From Ecdyonurus torrentis (taxonomy: Eukaryota; Arthropoda; Insecta; Ephemeroptera; Heptageniidae): 64,000 nt of DNA. Made by a program: the position numbers and the translations under genes. Positions 1 through 13,096 of the stretch are shown here, piece by piece; the stretch's first letter is position 1; every line of letters starts with the position of its first letter. The stretch lies in assembly GCA_949318235.1 (NCBI GenBank), contig OX439127.1, forward strand, positions 22,116,174 through 22,180,173. The letters run 5' to 3'. The notes below the pieces were generated by a model. It had not been told where the DNA came from, searched no databases, and worked only from the letters and a program-made list of their open reading frames with translations.

Positions 1-552
1 TTTTTTCCCCTCAAGAAAGAAAAGGTTATTTCGACTATTTCAAAATGTGAGTTTTATACGAGACAATGTTTGTTTTGAATGAGGTTTTAGCCTGCAGTCA
101 CAATTCCCGCGTTTTATTTTACATAACAAAGGGCTTGCTCAACGTATACAGTGCGTAAACGAGAAAAAACGTGAGAGTACTGAGTACACCATAACAGTAC
201 AAAGAGCAGAAAGAGAGGGTGAGGGTGAGGGGGAATCGGCTGGGATAAAACAGAGAGATAACATACAAGGGGTGCATACAGCTATTGTAATTCTACTAAT
301 TTAACCAATTAATTAGTAACCATATCATTGTTCTGTTCACTATTAACTCACAGAATAATAAACTCTGTGTAGTGTTTCAGATTATTATGGATTTTTTATT
401 GTGAAAATATTGATTTTGAAAAGTTTTTAATTTTCAATGTGAGACAAAAAAATCGTGTTAAACATTATAGTTAAATGATATGAATGGGATAATTTACAAC
501 ACTTGAAATGGAAGCTTTATTTGTTTTATATGTAAATATTGGAATAACTTAC
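1..552. other. Part of ChAT intron 2
   Basis: This AT-rich stretch lies downstream (minus strand) of the exon-2 donor at 552. I see no further exon. A purine-rich patch lies near 205-235 and the rest is simple AT-rich sequence. Confidence 0.6.
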
Positions 553-676
553 TTCTCGTGTTTGTTCTGGCGGCTTCCTCTCCTCCGGCACTGCCCACGC
601 TGCTTCCTGCCTCCCCAGACCCTGCGGTCGTGGGAAAACAGTCGCTTTGGCAAGCTCCAAATCGAATCTTTCCATC
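553..676 (-). CDS. ChAT: Choline acetyltransferase, second coding exon
   Basis: This 124-base GC-rich exon is flanked by an acceptor (ttgcag|GATGG) and a perfect donor (GAGAA|GTAAGT). Joined to exon 1 in phase 1 it reads G-WKDSIWSLPKRLFSHDRRVW and then an Arg/Gly-rich stretch ending QNKHE. The first 14 residues match Drosophila ChAT WKDSILSIPKKWLS (from memory), which fixes both gene and frame. The later Arg-rich part has no counterpart that I know. The exon ends in phase 2, so the next exon, beyond the left edge, must supply one base. Another frame opens with an ATG at 675 and is also open across the exon, but only the spliced frame shows ChAT similarity. No catalytic residues of ChAT lie in this window. 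Intron 1, from here to 26282, is about 25.6 kb and holds VAChT. Confidence 0.87.
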
Positions 677-1107
677 CTGCAACATTACATTTCAAAACTC
701 ATCAATATTTCTGTTATTTATTCAATTCAATATTGAGTTACACACTTTGTCGTATTGTTATAGAAATCATTCAATTAGATAAATGTGTTTCTCTCTAAAA
801 TGTTTACTTTCACATTTGGTATCCTCTGATATATGCTTTCATATTTCTATAAATCATTAATTGTTTAATGAGCGTAAACTATTTTAATTACATCACTGTT
901 GTATATAATTTAGATAATATGCGAGGTACACGAGATAAAGTTTTGCAGTTAATTTACGTCAAATACAAATAATAACAATTAAAAAATATAATAATAATAA
1001 TAAATTCAATTACATTTTTTTAAACTTCTTCCTCCCATTTCCCCTTTTATTTGTAATTATAAAGGGAGTAAAATATTCTACATACATTTACACTATAAAA
1101 GAAATTT

Positions 1108-1446
1108 GAATTTGCAACGTTATATGGGAAATTCGTATAAATATGCGAGAGTGGTGGCTCATCTCCGACCACAAACTTAAGAAAAGAGGAGAAATCGTTG
1201 TCACCCTGTAATTCACGTATTTAGTGACCAATACTAGACCTATTTTCTGTACTAGCTGCTTGCTGCATGCAACGTACAGACGACCAAAAAAACAGAGACC
1301 AAATCTTGTATATCACTAAAACCACGTGAAATGCCAGTGACAAAAATGTTTTCTATTTTCTAAAGTTTATAGTGTGAGATAAGCCGCTCACCAACCACTC
1401 TCATATGTTTATACGATTTTCACATATTTTGAACGCTGCAAATTCA
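1108..1446. mobile_element. Foldback / MITE-like element
   Basis: Inverted repeats of about 55 bases flank this 340-base unit. The left end reads GAATTTGCAACGTT...TCGTATAAA.ATATGCGAGAGTGGT. The right end, reverse-complemented, reads GAATTTGCAGCGTT...TCGTATAAA.ATATGAGAGTGGT. The interior has no reading frame. This fits a non-autonomous DNA transposon; target duplications are not clear. Confidence 0.6.
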
Positions 1447-1470
1447 GTTTTCTCTGATAGTATCTGTAGA

Positions 1471-1592
1471 TATCCTGTTATATAAAATAGGACTCTATTG
1501 CCTTAAAGTAAAGCTAGTAAAGACATATAGAATAAAATTGGATTCTGCATATGCCTTTATTTTAAGGCAATAGAATCCAATTTTATATAAAA
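1471..1592. repeat. Palindromic dispersed repeat, copy 1
   Basis: Arms of about 35 bases form an imperfect palindrome: TATATAAAATAGGACTCTAT plus TGCCTTAAAGTAAAG on the left, and the complement of the same sequence on the right (CTTTATTTTAAGGCAATAGA and onward). A related half-copy in reverse orientation lies at 10267-10312, so this is a dispersed family, probably a short hairpin element. Confidence 0.6.
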
Positions 1593-1995
1593 GTACATTT
1601 ACACAATTTTTATAAAAGTTATAGAATAATGGGTTATATATTCATAGCTATTTTTAAGTCTAGAATTACGATTATTACATACATATCTGATCTCAATAAA
1701 CATCATGTAACATAAATGTTTATGACAAAACGCTTCTGTTTTTTGTATGTAGCTGATTTTAATTAGTTTGTGGTTGGAAATGACAAAGGTTACAAATGAT
1801 GAAAATAGATTCTATTCAAAGAATCAAATTTCATTTCATTATTTTGCAAAACTACGTGCCTGTGTATATACACAATACTAAGAGAGTGGAAGAAAAACGA
1901 AGCTACTCATGTTGCTTATGTTACCTGAACTTCAAACCACTTGAAGCTCTCACCTTACTTCCCTTCCCTAGAAACACCCTCTGGTTCACTTGATC

Positions 1996-2041
1996 TTTCT
2001 CTCTCTCTTTCTCTTTGTCTCTCTCTGTCTCCCTTTGTCTG

Positions 2042-2077
<36 letters not shown>

Positions 2078-2083
2078 TCTCTC

Positions 2084-2144
<61 letters not shown>
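1996..2144. repeat. CT microsatellite, interrupted
   Basis: About 150 bases of CT repeats with GTCT and CCTCTC interruptions. Open frames across it on both strands are repeat artefacts. Confidence 0.95.
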
Positions 2145-2996
2145 AATCCCTCTGAATAGAAGACACCTTCAAAAGATACACAGTCTTTTTAAAGTAGAGA
2201 TGAAAACAACGTACTTGCAGTGACGTTCAAACTTTTGCTTTTTAATAAAATTATTATAAATATTTTATGGAATAAAATTTTTGTAACCTATTCTATTCTA
2301 AAAAATAGACATATATAAAGAAATTTTATTTTGCACTTATGAATTGTTTTTTTATCAGTATTATTCGATTATTTCTAAGTCACTTAAATAGTCAGTAAAA
2401 TGTTATTGATTGTTTGTGATGTTAATCAAAAATCACCAGTGGACGTACTAAAATAAAGCAGAGGTCCCAGGGGCAAAATACGATATAACTTTTCTTTGGA
2501 CCTAAAAGCATAAGTGGTAAACTATTAAATTTTGTGATGAAAATATCATAAAAATATTAAACTTGTATCAAATTTTAAATTTGAAATATATTTACCACCT
2601 TGATCGATTGTGTCAGGAATATAAAATTTTAACCCAAACAAGATCCTTTCATTAAAATAATTATAATAACTACAAATAAACAGCAATAAACAATTAACTG
2701 AGCAATAATATTTAATGCACTAGTCAGAGCTAGTTTATTTCCGTTAATTTCAAATTTTTTAATTGATTCCTCAATGTGTATTAGTCACACTGGTTTTATT
2801 TACATGTGATATAAAATGAATGTAGGGGTGTTTTTGATGCAAAGGAAACTCCCCTAACCCTGTACTGATATATAAATACATAATGAAGAAGTTGGTTGCA
2901 TGAAGTCTCTCCCTTCTTTAGTAGATAGAGTAGGATGGCCTGGGGCAGTATTCATGTATTTGCGTTGCTGATGGTTACTGTTTTGCACGTGCCTGG

Positions 2997-2998
<2 letters not shown>

Positions 2999-3038
<40 letters not shown>

Positions 3039-3171
3039 GTACACCCTCCAGGCAGTCTGTCTGCCTGCCTGCAGTCATTCTGCATTTTGTCATGAACCAA
3101 AATCAAATTTTATTCACATTTTGATTATAAGATGCCATTTTCAGGATTCATCGCATAGTGTGTGTGTGTGT

Positions 3172-3255
<84 letters not shown>
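2999..3255. repeat. Two AG microsatellites
   Basis: AG repeats at 2999-3037 and 3173-3255, the second preceded by a short GT run. A poly(A) run follows at 3363-3392. Confidence 0.95.
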
Positions 3256-3259
<4 letters not shown>

Positions 3260-3357
3260 AGTAGAAATAAAAATGTCTCCTATTTCGTAAACCATTCCTC
3301 AACTGATAAATTTTATTTATGTAAAATGGTTTAATTAATCAATTGGAAAATTAAACA

Positions 3358-3393
<36 letters not shown>

Positions 3394-5688
3394 ACTAGAC
3401 AGAAAAATCGAAATATCTGATATTTTTACGCAGTAATACTCTCAAGTAAGAAAACTTCAAATATGTAAAAAGTTTGGGGAATCATTATTTAAATGTTGAA
3501 TAGTCTTTTATTATTATTATTACATTACTTTTATAAGGCCTCTTGTAAATTGTAATAATTATTTTCTATTTTATCTAAAAACCACGGGTCCTGAATTATT
3601 TTCATATACCATTACAATACCGTTACTATATAATATACTTTAATTATTGTACCCTTTTCTTTCACATTACATAAAAAAGTAGGTGGTCAACATTGATACG
3701 AGCCTTCTAACTACAATCCTTAATAATTTACCACATTATTGAAGATCATTAATATATTTGTATATATTAGAAATGCTGATTCCATTTTAATTAAATTATA
3801 AGCCACGATTGTTGTAGTATTTCTACAGCAATTTCCTTATATAAAAAGCTATAGTTTAAGTATAGCAAAACAGACCAAACAAAATTGTGAAATATCACAA
3901 GGTTATATAACGTTTTTTTCCCCAGCATCTACCTTTACTTGCTTACTTTGTAGACTTCCTAATTGCATGCACTCCCGTCTTATTTTTATTATCATCTCAC
4001 AGTTGCTTTAATCTTGTCGTTTGAGGTCAAACACAAGGGACTCTCTACCTTGCTCTCGGATACAAAACTTACTTGACTTTAAACATCGATTTTCCGCAAC
4101 ATAAAATAAACTTAAAATATAAAGTTACCATTTCATAACTTACCTCAAAACTTTATACGAAGAAAGAATAAAAAGGGAAAAGTTAAAAATAAAAAGTAGA
4201 AGAGAGAGAGTGAACTTTTAACGTCAATTTATTTTTTTAAAATTTTCTATATATGAAATGATATATAGGGGATATCAAAGCCTATCATGTTTCATGGATT
4301 TTTATTTTCATTATTATAAATTTAACTCATTATAATCATGCATGTTCTAGAAGTTTGTAACCTGAGCCATGTTAGTTGTATATATGCAAAGAGCTAAAGT
4401 GATGAATAATTACTCTCTCCACCTCCATGTTAACCTAAGATAAAGCAATACATATCTTTCAAACATTATAGTTTAGTATTTTTATAGTATAATTTCTTGT
4501 CTTATAAAAGTAATACGTTTTAAACGTTTAAATTTAATGTGACATAAAATAAAGTTGACTGTTCATGCAAAGTTGAAACCCAATAACATAAATTTATGTC
4601 AATGTAACAACTAGCCATAACTTTATCACTTTATTGAATTTGTTCTGGAAATCATCTGGCAATTTCAGAAGAAACAAACTCAGTTTGTCTCACAATATAG
4701 TAACGGGTTGTAAAGGGAAGAACGCACGACTATTAAAACGTTATTCCACGTAATTATATGTTTCACTTGCAATGAATTTGATTCTATCTCATCAAATTAT
4801 GACAAATTATTATCTTTTATTGAAATATAAATCATATATAAATTGATTTATTATGTTACAAAACCACATACTTTTTTTTTCTTGAAAAATGTCTTAATGT
4901 AAATATTAATGAAGAGGTAAAAAAAATCTAAAGTAACATAGTTATTATCGGGAATTTATATAGTACAACATAGTTAGCATCTAAAGAGAGATAGGGTGAC
5001 GGAAAGACAAGTTATTTGCAATTCCAATTGTATCTTTTCTCCCTTTCACCCTATTTTTTTTTCTTCACGCTGTTAGTATTGCTTGCGGTGGTCCATTAAG
5101 CAGCACGCAGCAGCATCCCGTTCCGTGTTCGTGTTGCCAATCTTCATTATCTATCTCCCCCTTTTCTGTTTCCCTCTATGTAAGCTTTTGGTTAGCTTGC
5201 TCTTGGTTCACAGCACGTTACATCGTATCATAGGAGCTTCTACCGAGGATTGTGAAAAACACGTTACTTTGGTATATGTGTAAATATTGCACACGACTTG
5301 CAAGCGACATATAAATGCAACTTATATAGACAAGTCAAAATCTTCAAAGACTAAAAATAGAATTGCATGCCATATCGCCCTTTTTACTTATCTACCCCTG
5401 TGAATTCTTTCATCTTTCCATGTAATCCAATCAATAATTTTATCAAGTAAAAAGAAAAAAAAAATGAAAAATCAGTTTGATAAATATCTAATCGTGAGCT
5501 TCAATAACTTTCTTGCCGGTCGATTTGTCACAAATTAACACACTTACAAAAATTATGTCATGCACAGTGAAATTTTGCTCCAATATTTAATGCATAATGA
5601 TAATAATTTATGACTTTGTGTTAGCGCAAAATAAGGTAAAAGCAGGTTTCTCGGTTAAACTACACTGTTCTTCAGTAATTTGTATATG

Positions 5689-5923
5689 AGATCGGAAATA
5701 CCTCCAATTTTTGCTGTTCGTAAGAACTGCGATTCGTTAACAGGCGGTTTCTAAGAAACCGGCTATCGGAGATTCCAAGAACTGGTTTTGGTTCCAATTC
5801 GCACTTTGGCCGTCGTGCATATCACTCAAAATTGTCAAAAATTGAATCTCCATCGTGAGATTCGTAGAGCACCCCAACCCCCGCACTCCTCCGTGATAAT
5901 TTTTTCCATCGTGTACATTAATG

Positions 5924-5959
<36 letters not shown>

Positions 5960-6136
5960 TTTCTACCCTTCGTTGATAGTTTTGCAAAGTAGAGCAATGG
6001 TTCTTAAAAAGAAAAGCAAAAGAAGGAAAAAAAAAAAAAAAAAAAAAACGGTTCTCAGATACGGTTCTTGATATAGCGGTTCTTAAGAACCTGTTCTTGG
6101 CGGTTCCAATAACCGGAACCTGTTCCGATCCCTAGT
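5689..6136. mobile_element. Possible hAT-type non-autonomous element
   Basis: The left end starts near AGATCGGAAATACCTCC. The right end, reverse-complemented, reads TAGGGATCGGAACAGGTTCC. The interior repeats variants of GGTTCTTAAGAACC and GGTTCC.ATAACCGG and holds two poly(A) runs. GATCGGAAC-type ends are common in hAT-derived MITEs, but the repeats are imperfect and I cannot define a target duplication. Confidence 0.35.
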
Positions 6137-8919
6137 GTATACACAGTAATTAAAATAAATAAATTATATTATAGCATTTTTAAATACTGTAAAATTTATG
6201 TCAATATAGAATATTCATCAATTTTAAAAACATAATTTAATTAATATTTCTTAAATATAATATTTTAAGAAGTTAAAATTTAAAAGAATTTTCTTTAAGT
6301 TTTTTTTATTGTACCGTATTTTTATTCTGACTTACAAATATACCTTTATTTTTTTTATTATTTTATTATTGAGTTCAATTGACTTTGTATATAAATTGAT
6401 TAAATGCAAATATACGGAAAAATAATGAAAGTGGAAAATGTAGTTATATACTTCAGTGATCCCTAGAGTATATTTAGAAACTGTGACTCAATCACAGTTG
6501 CTTATGACGTCACATATATATAAAACAAGTTTATTTTATTTGCTCATCAAAATGTAAATAAATTTCACTGCCAAGGCCACACAAAGCAATCACTTTTTTT
6601 TTTTCATTTATATAAAATAGGGAAACGATATTTTATAAAAGAGAGAGAGAGAGAGAAGCAAGTGCTTAACATGACGTGTGCGTTATGCCGTATGCGTGCA
6701 CTTTATTCACCCTCTTAATGAAACAATTAATGAAAAAAATAATGATATATCAGTTATGGTTTATTATGTAATACACACAGTAAGTTTTATTGATTAAATT
6801 TATATAATGACAGGTGATGAATTGTCATTCTAGTGAGTGGATAGAGTGGATAAATGATAATACAAGTTTCATTGTTCATCGCATTGTTATTATAATATTT
6901 ATAATGTTTGCGTGACATACTCTTATAATTTTAATGTAAGGGTTATTAAATTATTATTAAATATTTAATTGGCATTACTATAAAAAATTATTTGTTTTAG
7001 TATTTTTTTTATTGATTTTAATTACACTTTTATAATGAAAGTATAAAGTACATTGTTATTATTATAAATTTAAGAAGAGAAATATTAAACAACCTGTAAA
7101 ATAAAAATGTAATTAAGTGTACCTGTCAAATCATTAATCAATAGAAATTCTGTCAACTCACCCCTCTTTTTTTAATCGCATAAAAAGTATATTTAATATC
7201 AATATTTTAACAATAATATATTTATGATTGGAAAATATTTTCTTCTCCGTTAAATTGTTACTTTTCTATAGCTTTATATTATAGACACAATATCATAAAT
7301 CTTGACTGTCGCAAAATATTATATTGCGTAAATTCTACATGTTATATTTCTAGTAAATTGCTTGGCTATATATAGAAACAGATTAATATCGTGGTTACAG
7401 CTAATATGACACGGAGAGGTTATAGCAAGACCCTCTTTTTTTTTTTTCATCTTTTTTTTTTTTTTTTTTTTTTTTTTTCTTTTTCCTCTATTATATAGAA
7501 ACGCGTGGCTTTCACTCAATTGAGTTTACAAGCGTGTGGCGAGTAGAGTCAGAACAATAGGGGGAGAAGAAATACGATTCATTTACGCTATACCTCAGAT
7601 TATACACAGTATACACAATTATGTTATTTCTATAATAAAGCTTGTATGTAGTCATTACGTCACAATAATTTACTTCATCAATCTTGTAAAATATGTTATC
7701 TCAATTTTATTCAATATAATATGTTTCAATTTAATTAACTGGCAAATTTATCCCCATATAATATGTACATTATGCAATGAAATTTATTTATGAGTGATGA
7801 TAAAAACTTAAAAGCTGTTTACACTTTGTTTTGACTTAAAAAATTCATATAATTGTTAAAAAATACTTCATGATAATCTTTTTTTACCTCAAATTTTTAT
7901 ATCAAACGTTTTATTTCTTACAGTTTGAACTAGCTTTCATAATTATTTTATTAAAATATTAAAAGTTGTTGAGTATTTTTAGCTTTCCGACTATATTATA
8001 TTCTCGGATTGCATTTAATACCACAACTATATTACTGAAAATTTTAAAATTTCACACTTTCAAAATTTCCCGATACATAATAATCCCAGTTAATAATAAT
8101 AATTAGGTAAAAGTACTGTACCTAATCTCTGTGGTACTAATATAACATTTTAATTAAAATTATCAGTTAATATTTTTTCTTGTCTTAGCTCCAAAATATA
8201 AAATATCATTTAAAATTTAGTATCATTAGTATTTTATTATATTTATTAAAATGAACTACTTCATCCCCCATTGTACTGAATTGAGAGCTTAATATAGTAC
8301 ATAAGTAAATTGATTTTTTTTTCTATATTATAGTATAATGTCTTTATGCAGATACATGGACACATTGTATTTTAAAGCAATGATCAATAATAACCTAATG
8401 AATAAATCAATCAACGTTGGGAGAGTTGAGTTTGAGTAAAAAGTGGGGGCATTATATTATATAGTGATTGACCATTACTGTATATAAATCAATATTATAG
8501 CTATGTGTTCACTCAAATAACACCTGCATGTCATCGTTTCAGGTTTCAAAGTTCACAGGATTATTGGGGGGGGGGGATTAAAATAAATATTTTATGAAAA
8601 ATTTCAAACAAGAAATATTTTATTTGATATTTTTTTGCTATCAAAATGTGAACATAAAAAAAAAAGTAAAAAATACAACACAATATTAATGTAATGTAAA
8701 AAGTTTTTAATTTTTTTTTATTTACTTATATTGAGTAAACTTTTTTAAAAAAAATCCTTTTCACTCACTTTTATAAGTTAAGTTCAAAAATAAACTTCCG
8801 TCCTTGTAAGTGGCACGATATGCGATGTTAATACGGTACGAAATCGTGGTTGCATGGCAACCCGTGCGTGGTACTGTAAGGATAACGATCAATGCACGCA
8901 GACTTACTTCTTACTTAGA

Positions 8920-8921
<2 letters not shown>

Positions 8922-9002
<81 letters not shown>
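8922..9002. repeat. AT microsatellite
   Basis: About 80 bases of nearly pure AT dinucleotides, next to a GC-richer patch. Confidence 0.95.
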
Positions 9003-9719
9003 ATTTTTTTATGATTATAATATTATAGTGTACTCATATTTTCAATTTTTTAAACGTAAAAAATTTATATATAATTGCGTTATGACCTTTTTCACTATAC
9101 GTTCAATGTGTTTGCTATACAATACATAATAAAATACTTTCTCCATCAATTTGATATAACTTATGAAAATTTCATTTTTGTAAGTGTTTTTTTCTTTCCC
9201 TTGGTAATATTTGTCTATTTATTCAGCTATTTTTCCTTATTGTATTGTATTGTTTTTTTGTTTGTTTGTTTTTTTTTTTTTTTTTTTTTTTTGCAAAAAA
9301 ATTACTTTGTTAAATCTATATAACTTAAAGTTTAAAAAAAAAAATGATGTGTGCTATGAATATTTTACTGTCACAAATTTCTACAAAACATAAAGTAATT
9401 ATTAGGAAGCTGATGAGCATAAAATAATAGTTTTGTAAAGACTATTTTATATACCAAGACTCGATCAAGATAAAAAAATTGCAGTTCATATAATTGCTCC
9501 AAAATTTTAATTGTATTCTTATGAAAAAAATGCTCGTGAAGTTTAAATGATATAAAAAATTAAATCTTGGTCGAGTGTATTGTAAAACAGTAGGGATAAA
9601 TTGAGATAGATTGTACCTGAATTAACTCTGATAAAAAAAAACTCCAATTTATGTAATATTTATATCAATAAACTAAATACATTTAGGATTTAGATGATAT
9701 ATATTTTTATTGTAAAGTT

Positions 9720-10060
9720 TTTGCTGACCTAACGGCAAAAGTGTGATGTTTTTACGATTATGTGCAGCAGACTATGCAAATGATATCGCTTGAGGCTTTG
9801 TGTCTACACACTCCTACGTCAACCTAAGCTTGGGCTGATGTTACTGTGAGGCTCCAGGGGGCAATTCCATTAAGTGATTCACACGAAGCTCCTTCTCTTT
9901 CGTTGTCGTACGTACGTTATGTTGTCATCGTTTCTGCTTTCCTCTTTACTTCGGAAACAGGAAGGAAGCGGAATGGCAAAGGAAGTCAGCAGTAGGAAGC
10001 TCAACGAATAGCAGAGGAGATGAGCTTTAGCATCTATCTTAAAGGCCAGCTTATCGTCCT
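9720..10060. promoter_or_regulatory. GC-richer intronic block with a POU octamer; candidate enhancer
   Basis: This block stands out in base composition from the flanking AT-rich intron and has no long open frame. It contains a perfect octamer ATGCAAAT at 9774-9781, the classical POU-domain site. POU proteins have been reported to bind Drosophila ChAT regulatory DNA, which makes the site relevant, but no function is shown here. Confidence 0.3.
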
Positions 10061-10266
10061 TCTATGTTCTCATTTTTTACTTATCTGCACTTATTTTTTT
10101 TTTTTTCACTCAAAATATATTTTCTAATAACATTTATTTAATTTTTGCTTATTTTATTATAATTAATTAAATATCATATCACGCTACCGTCTTAAGTTTT
10201 AGTATATTTTTTGGCAGATACTGTTCAATAAAGTACAAATTATATCATAAAAAATTGAACGCTATT

Positions 10267-10312
10267 TTGCCTTAGAGTAAAGGTATAGAATCCAATTTTA
10301 TATAACAGGATA
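10267..10312. repeat. Palindromic dispersed repeat, partial copy 2
   Basis: It reads TTTGCCTTAGAGTAAAGGTA then TAGAATCCAATTTTATATAA and CAGGAT. Reverse-complemented it aligns with the left arm of the 1471-1592 repeat (ATCCTGTTATATAAAAT...), so it is the same family in inverse orientation. Confidence 0.55.
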
Positions 10313-12418
10313 AGATTCAATACAGAATATAGCTGCAGAAAAACATAACGTTTTATTCAGCAAGTATTCAAATAAAAACAATATAAAAAATAAGAATATA
10401 ACAAATAAAACCATATTAAGTAGTTATGGTACTGAATTGTATTAGAATAAAATTATGAGCATTCCTAATGTTAAGAACTTTAAAATTGCTAATGAGCTTT
10501 ATAATGTCGGAAAAAACAAACAGAATTATTACTTTGTAATAAATCAAAGTTTTGGCAAGAGCTCAGCATCCCAAGAGACTAATTTTATCATAGTCTCTGC
10601 GTGAACCAATTATTATCCATCGCAATTTTGATGGCTAGAAATTTGAGAAAACATTGTGAAAGTAAAATTTATTGTTGTGGGGTAACTCTAAGGCTAATTT
10701 ACTGAGATCGTTTTTCATAATATTTATGTACTCAACTCATATTTATAAAGTCATTATTACATTATCACTATAGTTTAGAATTTATCTTCTTATTTTTTTT
10801 TCTTCTTCAATACACTTGTAAGTAAAACGTACAATACTTGCAATAAGAAGAATCAATGAAAAAGAAATTAAAGAGTGAAACGTACGTATAATAATTAAAT
10901 CATTCATATAGATAAAGGCCCATGTACTGTACGAGTAGTAAGTAGTATCTCTTCGTAGTTCAAATTCAAAATTCAAATTCTTCACTTTATATTTCATATA
11001 ATAGGGTTTTAATGGGAAAGGTTAACTGTTCTAAATCTCTATATTTTATTATGAAATTGGATTACTTCTAAAAATATAGTCGTATTAAAGTTTATAGTGT
11101 CAACTTCCTGTCTGTGATTCTTTTAGGAGTATCACCATCGAAAAAGAGAAAGAAAATTAAATTTAACTAATAAATTAAATATTAATAAAAATTTATATAT
11201 TTTTTTAATCCCGTAAATCAAAATTTTGTCAGGTGACTCACATAATTTGTGTTTCTCTGATTTTAGTTAAAGTATTATTTTGCAAAATATCAGGTCTAGA
11301 TGATGATATATTTTTGTTAGCCATGTGTCTAAAAAAAATTCTTTAGATTTCCTTTTATAGTTCAGTGCTAGCTTTTAATTTCATTACACTGGAGCAAAAT
11401 CTAGACTCTCATAAAAAGTTTTGAATATACATTTTTTTCTTTTTGCTCATGTATACATGGGTATATTAAAGAAAATAGAGCATCTAATACCTTTTTTTAT
11501 AAAGCTTAACTTAAAAAACAAACATCACTATGCCCCATAAAATATATACTCTCATCTAGTAAGAAATTGCTATAAAGTTATTTTAGATTTCTTTTTTCTT
11601 TTAGAAGTGGGAAAATGTTTAAATAATGGAAAACTCATCCTATTTCAGGTTTCAATATTTATTTACACTTAACCTCGTCATAGCCACTTTACATAATATC
11701 ATAATATATTTTTTTCTCACAATTAGATATTTTTTATTGCTTTATAATTTGATTTTGCAGGAAAAAGTTTAAAAGATATGTTCTTCAATATTTTCTTTTT
11801 AACATACTTTTTATTTTTCTCGATATGATATATTTTTCTTGCATTATATAATATTATTGTATTTTATTTTTTTATTTTTTACACAGATAATAAAAAACAT
11901 AAAATTTCACAACACTTATATTTAAGTTCTTGTTATTATTTATGACTAGTCTTTGAATTTAAGAATTATTTCATTTTAATGGAATAATTTCATCTCGCAA
12001 AAAACATTTATATCGAAATTTTGCGTAAATTATTTTTTAATATGTTATTAAATATGTAATAACACACCATTGAATCTGAAACTACATAATTCCATTAATT
12101 GGCTTGACTTTCTGTAAAATTACCAGTGAACAATTTTTTTTTCTTTCACGTACACATTATGAGCAATTACTCGATATTTAAATGTAATAATTTACCAAAA
12201 CGTTTTTTTTTTTTTTTTTTTTTAAATAATATCTTACATTGCAAGTGCAAATAATAATAACAAATAATATAAAATATATCTTTCATTGAAAGTTTTAGGG
12301 GGTTTCAAAAAATTATTTCTTAAGTTGTATAATATAAGTTCAGATTTAAGATGTTCTTTCCATAAAAGTATATTTTAAAATTCAATTATATGTGAAAATT
12401 AAAAGTTATATAATAATT

Positions 12419-12449
<31 letters not shown>

Positions 12450-13020
12450 CATGTTTCCGTAGAATTCACGTTTCAGTTTTATTTTTACGGACTTGCAATG
12501 TAAAATGTATGGAGTTGGTTAACCTTTTTTTTTTTTTTTTTTTTTCGTTTCATATATATATTTCATTTTACATAGAAATTCATTCCATATATAATATATA
12601 TCTAGTATTAATTCAGCACAGCATATAATTATATATATATTTTTTATTATTCATAATAACAATCTAATAAAGTCACTTGTATGGCATAATGCAATTTAGG
12701 TAAAGGTGCATCATGACTTACTTCTTTTTCTTTCTTTCCTTCCTTCTTTCTGTCTTACTTTTTTTTTTCTTTCTTATAGGAAATGTTTATTTTCATTTTT
12801 TTTTTAATTTCTTATGTATTTAAATTTTAACACACTAACATTCAATTATTATTTTTAAACATACGCACATCAATATAATGAAATGACTGAGTGACAGATT
12901 TTTTTTTTTTTTTTATATTATTTATTTATTTTTAACATTGATACTTTCAAATATTTTGAATTGTTATCTGCACACTTAAAAAAAAATGGAAAATGAAAAT
13001 TGCATAAACAAAAACTTGGA

Positions 13021-13043
13021 TTTTTTTTTTTTAGTTTAGTTTA

Positions 13044-13093
<50 letters not shown>
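13021..13093. repeat. Poly(T) with TTTAG repeats
   Basis: A poly(T) run interrupted by four TTTAG units (13031-13050), then more than 40 T. It is the longest of many T runs across 12.1-14.4 kb. Confidence 0.9.

Positions 13094-13096
<3 letters not shown>

Noticed and set aside
494..685. 63-codon minus frame starting MLQDGKIRFGACQ
   Set aside because: Wrong frame across ChAT exon 2. Splicing to exon 1 gives the conserved WKDSI frame instead.
508..798. 96-codon and 74-codon plus-strand frames over 508-798
   Set aside because: Antisense to ChAT exon 2, open because of its GC-rich composition; no splice or similarity support.
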